A stretch of DNA of 18,351 nt. Origin: an uncultured Vogesella sp. (lineage in GTDB: Bacteria > Pseudomonadota > Gammaproteobacteria > Burkholderiales > Chromobacteriaceae). Made by a program: the position numbers and the translations under genes. The stretch lies in contig CAMLGD010000046.1 in assembly GCA_946479405.1 (NCBI GenBank), positions 1 through 18,351 of the forward strand. Reading direction: 5' to 3'. The notes below the pieces were generated by a model. That model worked only from the letters and a program-made list of their open reading frames with translations. It was not told the origin of the DNA and did not search any database. Shown here piece after piece: positions 7,958 through 16,510 of the stretch (positions are counted from its first letter, which is position 1; each line of letters begins with the position of its first letter).

Positions 7958-8017
7958 ATCCCGTTAGCCGCAGCAATGCCCTGCGGGAAAGCGGCCGCGT
8001 CAACCTGTCACCCGCCT

Positions 8018-8081
8018 GCGGCCAACGTTGCGGGGCGTCGGCGACGGCGCGCCAACCGGCACGCCAACCGTTACGGTTGGC
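8018..8081. repeat. Cluster of GCGGCCAAC-related repeats between convergent genes
   Basis: One exact GCGGCCAAC lies at 8018-8026. Three GCCAACCG units follow at 8051-8058, 8063-8070 and, inverted, 8074-8081. The last two form an 8-bp hairpin with a TTA loop. The cluster fills the gap between the converging c-di-GMP gene and tamB and could end transcription from both sides. The shorter units look like decayed copies of the same repeat. Confidence 0.6.
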
Positions 8082-8112
8082 CCGGCGGCGCAGCGGAATC
8101 AGTCCGCCCGCA

Positions 8113-11100
8113 TCAATCAAAGCGCAGCGTATAGCGCAACTCGCTGGATGCCTCGCGCCCGGCGCGGGCAATCAGCGACAGCTTCTGCGACAGCTGGTAG
8201 CTGATGCGCACCGCCTGCTCCGCGCTCTTCAAGCCGTACTCGTAGCCGACGTACAGCTCGCGCGTCAGCTGCTTGCCCAGCGTCACCACCTGCTCCGCCG
8301 GGTTCACCGTACCGTCGCTACTGGTGCTGGCGGCGCGCGATTGCACGCCGACATCGTCAAACAGCCCGACGCGGTCGTTGAGCATGCCGGCCAGCAGGCC
8401 GCCGGCCGAGGCGCCGCCCATGCCGTTGCTGCTGTCGCCCACCGTGGCGGCACGCCCCAGCACCAGCCACGACAGCTTGTCCTTCTCCGACATCGCCTCG
8501 TCCGCCACCAGTTTCACCGATGGCAACAACACCGAGCCGCTGATCTCCACCCCGGCGCCGACGCTGGAATTGCGCCGCGTGGCGCGGATGTCCAGCGACG
8601 GATTGTCCAGCCCGCCATTGAAGGTGATCAGGCCCTTTTCAATATCCATGTCCTGGGCGTAGGCCTTGAAGCGACCCTTGTCCACCCGCACCTGGCCGCG
8701 CGCCTGCAGTTCGCCGCCGGGCTCGGCCAGCAGCCGCACATTGCCGCCCAGCCAGGCATCCAGCCCGTTGCCGCTGAAACGGAAGTCATTGCCGAGGCCG
8801 ATATTCAGGTCCACCCCCAGCGGCAGCGTGGTGTTGCTGTCGGCCACCACCTCGCGTCCGACCACGATCACGTCGGACGACAGCCGCGGCCCGCCCAGCT
8901 TGGGCAGCTCCAGCCGCGCCTGATCCACCCCCAGCTCGCCGCGCAGGAACACCTTGCCCTGCTCCAGCGTGATGCGGCTGTTGCCGGACACCGTCAGCCG
9001 CCGCCCCGGGCGCTCGATCAGCGCGAAGCGCGCCAGCCGCAGGTTGATGGCGGCGCCCGGCTGGTCGCCATCCAGCGCCAGGTTGCCGCTGGCCTGCAAC
9101 TCGCCCTGTTTGCCGAAGCTCAGCTTGTCCACCAGCAGCGAGCGCTGCTGCAGCCGCGCCGCCAGCACACCATCTTCCAGGCGGATGCCATTCTTGCGCT
9201 CGCTGAAGCGCAGCTGCTGGCCAGTGATGTCGCCGTTGTACAGCGGCGCCAGCAGCGGGCCGTTCAGGCGCACGTCGGCGCTCAGCGCGCCGTCGAGGTC
9301 ATAACCGTTGCCCAGCCACTGCTGGAAAACGCCCAGCGTCGGCACCGCCAGCTGCACACGGGCGGCAATCTGCGCCGCGTCCAGCGAGCCACTGGCCGGC
9401 AGCTGCAGCGTGCCCTCGCCGCTGACGCGGCCAAAGCGGCTGTCCAGCTGCAGCCGCAGCGGCGCCGCCGGCCCCAGCCCCAGTTGCAGCTCGGCACGCG
9501 TCAGGCCCAGCGCCTGCGGGCCGCGCTTTGGCTGCGGCAGCAGCACGTCGCCGCGTTCGCGGCGCAGGTTGAAGCGGCCTTGCGGCCAACCTTGCTGCCC
9601 GCTCAGCGCCCAGTCGGCGGCAAACACCAGATCCTGCTGCAGCGGCAGCTTCAGCCACGGCGACAGCGCCGCCAGCGCCAGATTGTTCACCCGCCCGCTG
9701 CTGCGCCAGCCGGCACTGCGCTGCCAGCTGCTTTCCTCCAGCTGCCATTGCGTGCCCAGCGCCTGCCAGCGGCTGGCGCCCAGCGAGACCGCGTCGGCGG
9801 CCAGTTGCAGCGCAGTGGGCGCCTCCAGCCGCAGCGCCACGCCGCCGCCGGCCTGCAGGCTGTTGATGCGGCCCTGCCAGCGCAGGGTTTGCGGCGCCAG
9901 GCCGCCACTAAGCGCCAGCGCCAGCGTTTGCGGCTGGCCTTGCAGCTGGCCGCGAGCATCCAGTTGCAGCTGGTGCGCGGCGCGGTTGCCGCTGGCGCTC
10001 AGCTGCAGGCTGTCCAGCCGCTGGCTGTCCAGTTGCAGCTCGCGCCCGGCCAGCTGCACGCGGAACGGGCTGTCCTGCTGCAGCCCGCTGCTGCCCTCGC
10101 CCTGCAGGCTGCCGATGCTGACCGCGCCCGGCAGCCGCAGCGCGTGCGCCGCCAGTTTGGCGCTGATGTCCGGCTTGGCCGGCGTGCCGGCCAACTGCAG
10201 GCTGGCCGTCAGTTCGCCGCCGAACGCCGGCCCCAGCAGCGACAGCTGCGGCGCCGCCAGCTGCAACGCCAGCGTGTCGCCGGCGCGACCGTAGGCGCCG
10301 CTGGCCTGCAGCCGGTTGCGTCCCAGCGTCAGGTCGGCCAACAGTTGCGTCACCCGTTGCGGCTGCCACTGCAGACGGAACTGCCCGCCCAGCGGTGCGC
10401 CGCTGAGCTGGCTGCCGGCCAGCTGCAACGCCACATCCCCTTGCGGCGCAGCGGCCAGATTGGCATGTGTCGTCAGCGTGCCGTTGATGGTGCCATGCGG
10501 CCAACGTGTGTCGACCCGGGCCGGATCGAAGCCCTGCAACTTGCCACTCAAGGCCAATTGCCGGCTGTCGAACAGCCAGCTGCCCTCGCCCTGCAAGCGG
10601 CCCAGCCCGGTACGCAGCGCCAGCTCCGCCACTTCCAGCCGTCGCGGCGCTTCCGCCAGCCGCAAGCGGCCATCCAGCCCCAGCTCGCCGCTGCTTAATT
10701 TGATACGCACTTGCGGCAGCCGGGCGCGGCCGGCGGCGTGCAGTTCGCCATTGATCCGGTGCGACGGCAGCGCCGTATGCAGCTGGCGGCTGTCGATCCC
10801 GTGCAGCTGCGCGTCCAGCGCCAGCGCGTTGGGCGCGGCGCTGCCGCTGACAGTCAGCTCGCCGCCGGCCAGCTGCGCCTGCAGGCCGGGCAGATACAGA
10901 GTATCGCCGTCGATGCGGAATTCGCCCCACAACAGCGACAGCGGGAGCTGCTGCGCCGACAGCGGCCCCGGCGCGCTATTGAGCAGCGAAATGCCGCCGC
11001 GTACCGAATCGGCATCCTGCGGCACCACGCTGACCGCCAGCGCCAGCCGCGCCTGCGGCAGCCCCGGCAGCAGCGCCTGCGGGTTGATGCCGCCGACGCG

Positions 11101-11934
11101 CGCCTCCAGCCGCCGCAGGCGCTGCAGCGGCACGGCGGCAAACGGCCGCAGCTCGCTGTTCACCTTGAGCAGCAGGCCGCGGGCGGCGATTTCGCCCGCC
11201 AGCCGCGGTTGCAGCAGCGAACCGGCCAGCGCCAGCTCGCCGCGCGCGCGCACGCCTTCCAGCACACCCTGATAGCGCAGCTGGCCGGCCAGCTGGAACG
11301 GCGCCGCATCCCGCACGCTCAGGCCGACGGTGGCGCCGCCCCACGGCGTGTCCAGCTGGCGCAGGGTCAGCTGGTGGCGGCCGGCGTCATAGCGGTAACT
11401 GGCGCGCAGCGCGGACAGCAGCGGCTGCCCCGGCTGGCTGAAGCTGTCGATCGCCAGCGCATCCAGCCGCACTGGCAGCGGCAGCGCCAGCGAGCGCGGC
11501 ACCTGCGGTGCGGTGGCCGCTTTGGCGGACGGCTTGCCGGCATAACGGATGTCGCCGATGGCCAGCTGGCGGATATGCAGTTGCCCGCGCCACAGCTCGC
11601 CCGGCAGCCAGTCCAGCTGCAGCCGGCTGATGTCCAGCCGTGTGCCGGCGCGTTGCCAGGAGAGCTGCTGCAGGGTAAAGCCCTGCCACAGCGTACCGTC
11701 GCTGCGGCCAACCTTGAGGCTGCCGCCAGTGAGATTGTCGGCCCAGCGCCACAAGGTGCTGAAGCCGGCCGGGGTGACGGTAAGCCACGCCAGCAGCACG
11801 GCGGCGGCGAGCAGCAACAGCAGCGGCGTAGCCAGCAGCCACGGCCACCAGCGGCGGCGTGGCGCGGGTGGGACCGGCGGCGGCGCGGCGGCATCGGTAA
11901 CGGGATCGAGTTCGGGCGGGATCATCTGTGGCAT
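8113..11934 (-). CDS. tamB: Translocation and assembly module inner-membrane protein TamB
   Basis: 1273 residues, close to the 1259 of E. coli TamB. One N-terminal membrane helix (about residues 27-47, after a Pro/Ala-rich stretch and Arg-Arg-Arg) anchors a very long periplasmic beta-rich region that spans to the outer membrane. Members of this AsmA-like/DUF490 family work with TamA in inserting outer-membrane proteins and in phospholipid transport. The C-terminal DUF490 region is recognisable (GKQLTRELYVGYEYGL, then SELRYTLRFD at the end). The ATG at 11934 overlaps the tamA stop by one base (TGATG), indicating translational coupling; a second Met four codons in is also possible. Composition is rich in Leu, Gln and Ala. 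The gene carries three exact repeat copies (9582, 10497, 11704). Confidence 0.92.
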   Translation of the reverse strand: MPQMIPPELDPVTDAAAPPPVPPAPRRRWWPWLLATPLLLLLAAAVLLAWLTVTPAGFSTLWRWADNLTGGSLKVGRSDGTLWQGFTLQQLSWQRAGTRLDISRLQLDWLPGELWRGQLHIRQLAIGDIRYAGKPSAKAATAPQVPRSLALPLPVRLDALAIDSFSQPGQPLLSALRASYRYDAGRHQLTLRQLDTPWGGATVGLSVRDAAPFQLAGQLRYQGVLEGVRARGELALAGSLLQPRLAGEIAARGLLLKVNSELRPFAAVPLQRLRRLEARVGGINPQALLPGLPQARLALAVSVVPQDADSVRGGISLLNSAPGPLSAQQLPLSLLWGEFRIDGDTLYLPGLQAQLAGGELTVSGSAAPNALALDAQLHGIDSRQLHTALPSHRINGELHAAGRARLPQVRIKLSSGELGLDGRLRLAEAPRRLEVAELALRTGLGRLQGEGSWLFDSRQLALSGKLQGFDPARVDTRWPHGTINGTLTTHANLAAAPQGDVALQLAGSQLSGAPLGGQFRLQWQPQRVTQLLADLTLGRNRLQASGAYGRAGDTLALQLAAPQLSLLGPAFGGELTASLQLAGTPAKPDISAKLAAHALRLPGAVSIGSLQGEGSSGLQQDSPFRVQLAGRELQLDSQRLDSLQLSASGNRAAHQLQLDARGQLQGQPQTLALALSGGLAPQTLRWQGRINSLQAGGGVALRLEAPTALQLAADAVSLGASRWQALGTQWQLEESSWQRSAGWRSSGRVNNLALAALSPWLKLPLQQDLVFAADWALSGQQGWPQGRFNLRRERGDVLLPQPKRGPQALGLTRAELQLGLGPAAPLRLQLDSRFGRVSGEGTLQLPASGSLDAAQIAARVQLAVPTLGVFQQWLGNGYDLDGALSADVRLNGPLLAPLYNGDITGQQLRFSERKNGIRLEDGVLAARLQQRSLLVDKLSFGKQGELQASGNLALDGDQPGAAINLRLARFALIERPGRRLTVSGNSRITLEQGKVFLRGELGVDQARLELPKLGGPRLSSDVIVVGREVVADSNTTLPLGVDLNIGLGNDFRFSGNGLDAWLGGNVRLLAEPGGELQARGQVRVDKGRFKAYAQDMDIEKGLITFNGGLDNPSLDIRATRRNSSVGAGVEISGSVLLPSVKLVADEAMSEKDKLSWLVLGRAATVGDSSNGMGGASAGGLLAGMLNDRVGLFDDVGVQSRAASTSSDGTVNPAEQVVTLGKQLTRELYVGYEYGLKSAEQAVRISYQLSQKLSLIARAGREASSELRYTLRFD

Positions 11935-13652
11935 CAGAACGCCAGACCCAGGTTGAGGTTCCAGCGCCAGCGCTTGTCGCGGTTGCCGTGGGCGATGTCG
12001 AACGCCAGCGGCGCCAGCGGGCTGAGCCAGCGCGCACCGACGCCGTAGGCGGTGGCCAGGTTCAGTTTCTGCCACGACTGGGCGGCGTCACCGGCATCGA
12101 CGAACACCGCCGCGCGCCAGTTCTGCGTGACCGGATACTGGTATTCCACGCTGGCGGTGGTCAGCACGCGGCCGCCGCTGATGCTGCCGTCGCTCTCCTC
12201 CACCCCCAGGCTCTGGTATTCGTAGCCGCGCACGCTGTTGACACCGCCGGCCTTGAACAGGCGCGAGGTCGGCACCTCGGTGGTATCGGCGGCGAACACC
12301 TGGCCGCCTTCCAGCCGCGACACCAGTGTGCCGCGCAGCCAGTTAGGCGACCAGTAATTGGCCAGCCGCACATAGCCGCGCTGGAAGCGGGTATCCGAGC
12401 CCAGGTCGCCCACCGTGGCCGCCACTTGTGCCTCCAGCAGGTAGCCGCTGCTGGGGCGCAGCAGGTTGTCGATGGCGCGCTGCGTCCAGCCGTAAGAGGC
12501 GATCAGCGATTTGCTGTCGCGGGTCAGCACATTGTTTTCGTGTTCCTGTTCCAGCACGTATTCCAGCCCCAGCCGCGATTCGACATTGCCGTTCTGGCGG
12601 ATGCGGAACACGCCCAGTTCGCGGCCATCGGTCAGCACGCCGTTGCTGTCCTCGTGGCTGGCATGCAGGTTGATGGCGTGCGAGTAGCCGCCCACCTGGC
12701 GCGGAAACGCCAGCCCCAGGTCCAGCTGCTGCTTGTCGCGCTTCCAGTCCAGCACTGCAGTGCCGGTATAGCCGCGGCGGAACAGGTTGTAGTGTTCGTA
12801 GCCCAGGCGCACGCCGGGGCCATCGCCGGTACTGTAGTTGAGGCCCAGATCCAGCTTCTGCCGCTGCACCTCGCTGACGGTGACGCCGATCGGCACGCTG
12901 CCGTCCTGCAGCTGTTCCCACAGCGGTGCCACCACCACGCCGCTGTAGTGGCTGTCTTTTTCCAGGCTGCCCTGGTAATCGAGGATGTCCTGCTGGCGGA
13001 AATCGCTGCCCTCGCTGAAGTTGGCCTGGCCGCGAATCACGCTTTCCGGGTAGCGTTCGGCCCCGCTGACCACCAAGGCGCCGTAGCGGATGCGTGGACC
13101 GCTGTCGATGGTGACACTGAGCGTGGCACGGCGGCTGGCCGGGTCGATCTCGGCGCGCGAGGCGGCGATGCGCGCCTGCGGAAAACGCTCCAGCAGCAGC
13201 GGGCGCAGCGCGGCCTTCTTGCTATCGTCCCAGTCGCCCTGGCGGAACACCGCGCCCTGCGGCAGGCTCCAGGCCCCTTCGGCGTCGGCCACGAAGCGCG
13301 CGTAATCGGGCTCCTGCGTCACCGCACCGCGGTACTGCAACGTTACCTGCGTCACCGTCACCGGCAAGCCGGGGCGCACGCTGACCCGCACGCGGTTGCC
13401 GCTGCGCTGCACGCTGACTTCCGGCGCAAAGTAGCCCTCGGTTTCCAGCAGCGTTTTCACCTCGCCCGGCGTGGTTTCCAGCATTGCCGCCAGGTCGCGT
13501 TCCTGCAGCGTGTCGTCGGCGCGCAGCTGCACCAGGTCGAGGTTTTCCTCCAGCAGCGGCTGCAGCAGCAGCGGTGCATCGATCTCGACCTGATAATCCA
13601 GCGCCAGGGCAGGCAGCGGCAGGCACAGCAGCAACAGGGGCAAATAGCGCAT
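11934..13652 (-). CDS. tamA: Translocation and assembly module outer-membrane protein TamA
   Basis: 572 residues, close to the 577 of E. coli TamA. Residues 1 to about 17 form a signal peptide (MRYLPLLLLCLPLPALA). Three POTRA-like repeats occupy about residues 18-260, followed by an Omp85-family beta-barrel. The barrel contains the family VRGYEYQS motif (lid loop), and the protein ends in ...NLNLGLAF with a terminal Phe, as is typical of outer-membrane barrels. The frame is open further upstream, but that part lies over the neighbouring gene; the ATG at 13652 opens directly on the signal peptide. Its stop overlaps the tamB start, so the two form an operon. Confidence 0.93.
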   Translation of the reverse strand: MRYLPLLLLCLPLPALALDYQVEIDAPLLLQPLLEENLDLVQLRADDTLQERDLAAMLETTPGEVKTLLETEGYFAPEVSVQRSGNRVRVSVRPGLPVTVTQVTLQYRGAVTQEPDYARFVADAEGAWSLPQGAVFRQGDWDDSKKAALRPLLLERFPQARIAASRAEIDPASRRATLSVTIDSGPRIRYGALVVSGAERYPESVIRGQANFSEGSDFRQQDILDYQGSLEKDSHYSGVVVAPLWEQLQDGSVPIGVTVSEVQRQKLDLGLNYSTGDGPGVRLGYEHYNLFRRGYTGTAVLDWKRDKQQLDLGLAFPRQVGGYSHAINLHASHEDSNGVLTDGRELGVFRIRQNGNVESRLGLEYVLEQEHENNVLTRDSKSLIASYGWTQRAIDNLLRPSSGYLLEAQVAATVGDLGSDTRFQRGYVRLANYWSPNWLRGTLVSRLEGGQVFAADTTEVPTSRLFKAGGVNSVRGYEYQSLGVEESDGSISGGRVLTTASVEYQYPVTQNWRAAVFVDAGDAAQSWQKLNLATAYGVGARWLSPLAPLAFDIAHGNRDKRWRWNLNLGLAF

Positions 13653-13674
13653 CAACAAATATCCGGGGTGAATG

Positions 13675-13689
13675 GCGCTATGGTAGTGC
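13675..13689 (+). repeat. Left copy of a 15-bp inverted repeat around the EamA gene
   Basis: GCGCTATGGTAGTGC is an exact match to the reverse complement of 14617-14631. It lies in the 80-nt gap between the EamA stop codon and the tamA start. The two copies face outwards like terminal inverted repeats, but no target-site duplication is visible next to them. Confidence 0.5.
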
Positions 13690-13732
13690 AGATGCGCAAG
13701 CAGCGTCAGCCACCGCCGGGGCGCGGCAACGG

Positions 13733-14587
13733 CTAGACCCGGCCGGCGCGGCCGGCGATCACCAGCGCGATGCCGCCGAGGATCGCCAGCGCCGCCAGCC
13801 CGGTGCGCCAGCCCAGCGCCTCGCCCAGCAACAGCCAGCCGGCCACCGCCGCCAGCAGCGGCACGCTCAGTTGCACCGTGGCCGCGGTGGCCGCCCCCAG
13901 CCCGCGCAATGCGGTGTACCAGATGGCGTAGCCGATGCCGGATGCCAGCGCGCCGGACGCCAGCGCATAGGCGACGCCGTCCCACGCCGGCAGCTGCGCC
14001 GGCGGCCACAGCAGCAGCGGCAGCAGCGCCAGCGGCACTGCGCGCAGGAAGTTGCCTGCCGTCAGCTGGGTAGCATCGCCGCCACGGCGCCCCAGCAGCG
14101 AGTACACGCCCCAGGCCACCCCCGCCAGCAGCATCAGCAGCATGCCGGCCAGCGGCGGCGCCGACACCCCCGGCAGCAGCAACAGCAGCAGGCCGCCCAG
14201 CGCACAGCCAAAGCCCAGCCACTGCCGCGCGGCCAACCTTTCGCCCTGCCACAGGCCGTAGCCGATCATGCTGGCCTGCACCGCGCCAAACAGGCACAAG
14301 GCGCCGGTGGCGGTGGGCAGGTGGCGATAGGCAAACGAGAACGCCGCCGCATACACGAACAGCGCACCAGCACCGGCCCAGCTGCCGCTTTTCGACCACA
14401 CCCGGTCGCGGCCGCGCACCAGCAAGGCCAGCACCAGCGCGCCGCTGGCCAGCCGCAGCAGGGTAAAGCTGGCGGCATCGATGCGCGTGGTCGCCAGCGC
14501 CAGCCGGCACAGTAGCGAGTTGCCGGCAAACGCCAGCATGGCGATCCAGGTCAGCAGCAGGGTATGGGCGCGTGGCGACAGCGGCAT
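13733..14587 (-). CDS. EamA/DMT-family transporter
   Basis: 284 residues. The protein is almost wholly hydrophobic and fits ten membrane helices in two EamA repeats. Typical features are a first helix with FAGNSLLCRLAL, AFSFAYRHLPTATGAL in the first half, and GVAWGVYSLLGRRG and VPLLAAVAGWLLLGEALGWR in the second. DMT proteins export amino acids, metabolites or drugs across the inner membrane; the substrate cannot be deduced. The ATG at 14587 is preceded by GGAG at a good distance and matches the family N-terminus; an ATG 13 codons earlier (14626) is less likely. It reads towards tamA but is separated from it by 80 nt. The 15-bp inverted repeat brackets the gene. Confidence 0.88.
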   Translation of the reverse strand: MPLSPRAHTLLLTWIAMLAFAGNSLLCRLALATTRIDAASFTLLRLASGALVLALLVRGRDRVWSKSGSWAGAGALFVYAAAFSFAYRHLPTATGALCLFGAVQASMIGYGLWQGERLAARQWLGFGCALGGLLLLLLPGVSAPPLAGMLLMLLAGVAWGVYSLLGRRGGDATQLTAGNFLRAVPLALLPLLLWPPAQLPAWDGVAYALASGALASGIGYAIWYTALRGLGAATAATVQLSVPLLAAVAGWLLLGEALGWRTGLAALAILGGIALVIAGRAGRV

Positions 14588-14607
14588 GCTCGGCTCCGGC
14601 AATGACG

Positions 14608-14640
14608 ATAGCGATGGCACTACCATAGCGCATATTTCAC
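14608..14640 (-). promoter_or_regulatory. Candidate promoter of the EamA gene, overlapping the inverted repeat
   Basis: On the minus strand an ATGACG-like -35 and TATGGT as -10, about 16 bp apart, precede the ATG at 14587. The TATGGT lies inside the right copy of the 15-bp inverted repeat (14617-14631). Both hexamers are imperfect, so this is a tentative call. Confidence 0.3.
14617..14631 (-). repeat. Right copy of the 15-bp inverted repeat around the EamA gene
   Basis: GCACTACCATAGCGC is the exact reverse complement of 13675-13689 and lies 30 nt upstream of the EamA start codon. It could be an operator half-pair, a remnant of terminal inverted repeats, or chance. Confidence 0.5.
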
Positions 14641-14787
14641 CGCCGTCATGGCGACGGCACTGGGCGGTGGCTGCGACTTTGGTCCTGGTACGCAGGCTGT
14701 TACTGCTTATAACAGGATAATTACCCGTCTTGTACCGGTATCCAGACCCGGTTACGGTGGCGGCACTCAACCCCGCGGAGCCCCGTC

Positions 14788-15555
14788 ATGCAAGCACACC
14801 AGCAAGCCACCACCCAGCAGTTCGACCCGCAGGCGCAAGCCTATCTCAGCAGTGCCGTGCATGCCGCCGGGCCCGATCTGGCGCAGGCACGGCAGCTGGT
14901 GGCGGCCAACGTCAGCGCCCAGGCACAGGCGCTGGATGTCGGCTGCGGCGCCGGCCACCTGGCCTTCAACCTGGCACCGCTGCTGGCGCAGATCACCGCG
15001 CTGGACCCGGCCCCCGGCATGCTGGACACCGTGCGCGCTGCCGCTGCGGCCAACGGTCTGGGCAACCTCGTCACCCAGCCCGGCCACGCCGGTGCATTGC
15101 CGTTTGCCGATGCCAGCTTCGAGCTGGTAGCCAGCCGCTACAGCGCCCACCACTGGCTGGACCTGGCCGCCGGCGTGGCCGACATGCGCCGCGTCACCCG
15201 CCGTGGCGGCCATGTGCTGATCATCGATGTACAGGCGCCGGCAGACGCGCTGGCCGACACCCATCTGCAATGCTGGGAGCTGCTGCGCGACCGCTCGCAC
15301 GTGCGCGACCGCAGCGACAGCGAGTGGCGCGCGCTACTGGACGACGCCGGCATCGAGCTGCTGGCGCATTACAGCTGGCCGCTGCGACTGGAGTTTGCCA
15401 GCTGGGTGACGCGCATGCGCACGCCGCCGGAAAAGGTCGCCCTGCTGCGCCAGCTGCAGCAGGAAGCGCCGCAGGAAGTCGCCAGTGCATTGCAACTGGA
15501 GGCGGACGGCAGCTTTACCGCCAGCACCGGGTTGTGGTGGGGTCGCGTGCGCTAG
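14788..15555 (+). CDS. Class I SAM-dependent methyltransferase (type 11, UbiE-like fold)
   Basis: 255 residues. The SAM-binding motif I is LDVGCGAGHL (residues 49-58), with the acidic residue after strand 2 in ALDPAPGML (Asp73). The post-motif region ADASFELVASRYSAHHW and RRVTRRGGHVLIID matches methyltransferase type 11 proteins, often annotated as UbiE/COQ5-like. The C-terminal 60 residues do not suggest a substrate. It is not UbiE itself: the strict UbiE signatures are missing and the genes around it are unrelated. The ATG at 14788 has GGAG about 7 nt upstream. It is divergent from the EamA gene, with 200 nt between. Two repeat copies lie inside it (14902, 15046). Confidence 0.88.
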   Translation: MQAHQQATTQQFDPQAQAYLSSAVHAAGPDLAQARQLVAANVSAQAQALDVGCGAGHLAFNLAPLLAQITALDPAPGMLDTVRAAAAANGLGNLVTQPGHAGALPFADASFELVASRYSAHHWLDLAAGVADMRRVTRRGGHVLIIDVQAPADALADTHLQCWELLRDRSHVRDRSDSEWRALLDDAGIELLAHYSWPLRLEFASWVTRMRTPPEKVALLRQLQQEAPQEVASALQLEADGSFTASTGLWWGRVR

Positions 15556-15709
15556 CCGGCACAGCCAGGACGGATGCCGTCGCCGGGCACACCGATAGTA
15601 GCGGGTACGCTGCTGGCGGGCATCTGCCGCAGCGGCGGCAACAAGCGGCGCCATCGCCGCGCCTTTTTGCGCATAATCCGGTGTAGCCGTCAGCCGAAAG
15701 TCGCCGCCC

Positions 15710-16459
15710 ATGAAACGCCGCCTGCTGTTGCTTGCCCTGCTCCCGCTCTGCCTTGCCAACGCTGCACCGTTGCCGGTGATGGTGGAGGATGCCGCCAGCC
15801 CGTGGTCCAACGGCAATGGCAGCGGCTACGCCAACGCCATCGTGCGCGCCGCCTTTGACGCCGTCGGCGTCCCCATCCAGCTGATCGTGGTGCCCTATGC
15901 GCGCTGCAAGGCCAGCGTGCTGGCCGGTGAGGTGGTGGCCTGCTTCAACATGGCGTGGCAGCCGGCGCTGCGCGGCTATGTGACGTTTTCCAGCCAGCCC
16001 ATCTTCAGTTCCGAAGCCCGCGTCTACAGCATCAGCAGCAGCCCCCAGCTCAGCGCCAGCAGCCTGGACAGCATACCGGCGGGCAGTAGTATCGGCCTGG
16101 TCAACGGCTACGAGTACCCGCGCGCCCTCGACAGCATCGGCAGCCGGCTGCACATCGACTACTCCAACAACGAAAGCATGCTGCTGAAGAAGCTGCTGGC
16201 CGGGCGCATCCAGTACGCGGTGCTGATCATTGACGCCAAAAAGACCGAGCAGCGGCTGCTGGCCGGCGCCGGCATCGCCCCGCAGCAGCTGCGCTACCTG
16301 TTTACCGCCGGCAGCCAGGGTTCCTACATCGGCTTCAGCACCCAGCATCCGCAAGGCGAACGCGCACGCCGGCGCTTTGACGAAGGCATGCAGCGAATCC
16401 GCGCGCGCATTCCGCAGATCATCGCCGGAGATGGCTCGGCACCGTTAAGCGGCCGCTAA
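15710..16459 (+). CDS. Periplasmic solute-binding protein (SBP family 3-like), orphan
   Basis: 249 residues. Residues 1-18 are a Sec signal peptide (cleavage near LANA/AP). The rest resembles family 3 extracellular solute-binding proteins: an N-terminal lobe with GSGYANAIVRAAFDAVGV and VPYARCKASVLAGEVVACFNM, a middle YVTFSSQPIFSSEARVYS, and a second lobe with GSSIGLVNGYEYP. No ABC permease or ATPase gene is adjacent. It may serve a distant transporter or act as a free sensor protein, like many short family 3 proteins in this bacterial group. The ligand is unknown. Ribosome binding site is weak (GAAAG). The 154-nt gap upstream contains CATAAT (15672-15677) as a possible -10. Confidence 0.82.
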   Translation: MKRRLLLLALLPLCLANAAPLPVMVEDAASPWSNGNGSGYANAIVRAAFDAVGVPIQLIVVPYARCKASVLAGEVVACFNMAWQPALRGYVTFSSQPIFSSEARVYSISSSPQLSASSLDSIPAGSSIGLVNGYEYPRALDSIGSRLHIDYSNNESMLLKKLLAGRIQYAVLIIDAKKTEQRLLAGAGIAPQQLRYLFTAGSQGSYIGFSTQHPQGERARRRFDEGMQRIRARIPQIIAGDGSAPLSGR

Positions 16460-16510
16460 TCCTGGCCGCCTACAGTGCCGGCATCTCCACGCCGCACAGG
16501 AAGCCGCGCC

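Noticed and set aside
9700..10600. Recurrent CAGCTGC/GCCGGC words in tamB
   Set aside because: They reflect the Leu-Gln and Ala-Gly codon composition of the beta-helical TamB repeats, in one frame, unlike the GCGGCCAAC word.
8077..10698. Very long plus-strand open frame opposite tamB
   Set aside because: The protein is a Gln/Arg/Ala-rich antisense shadow caused by high GC codon bias. The minus-strand frame encodes a recognisable TamB in full.
13653..14633. Upstream extension of the tamA frame
   Set aside because: The extension overlaps the EamA gene in another frame, has no membrane or POTRA features, and the ATG at 13652 opens directly on a signal peptide.
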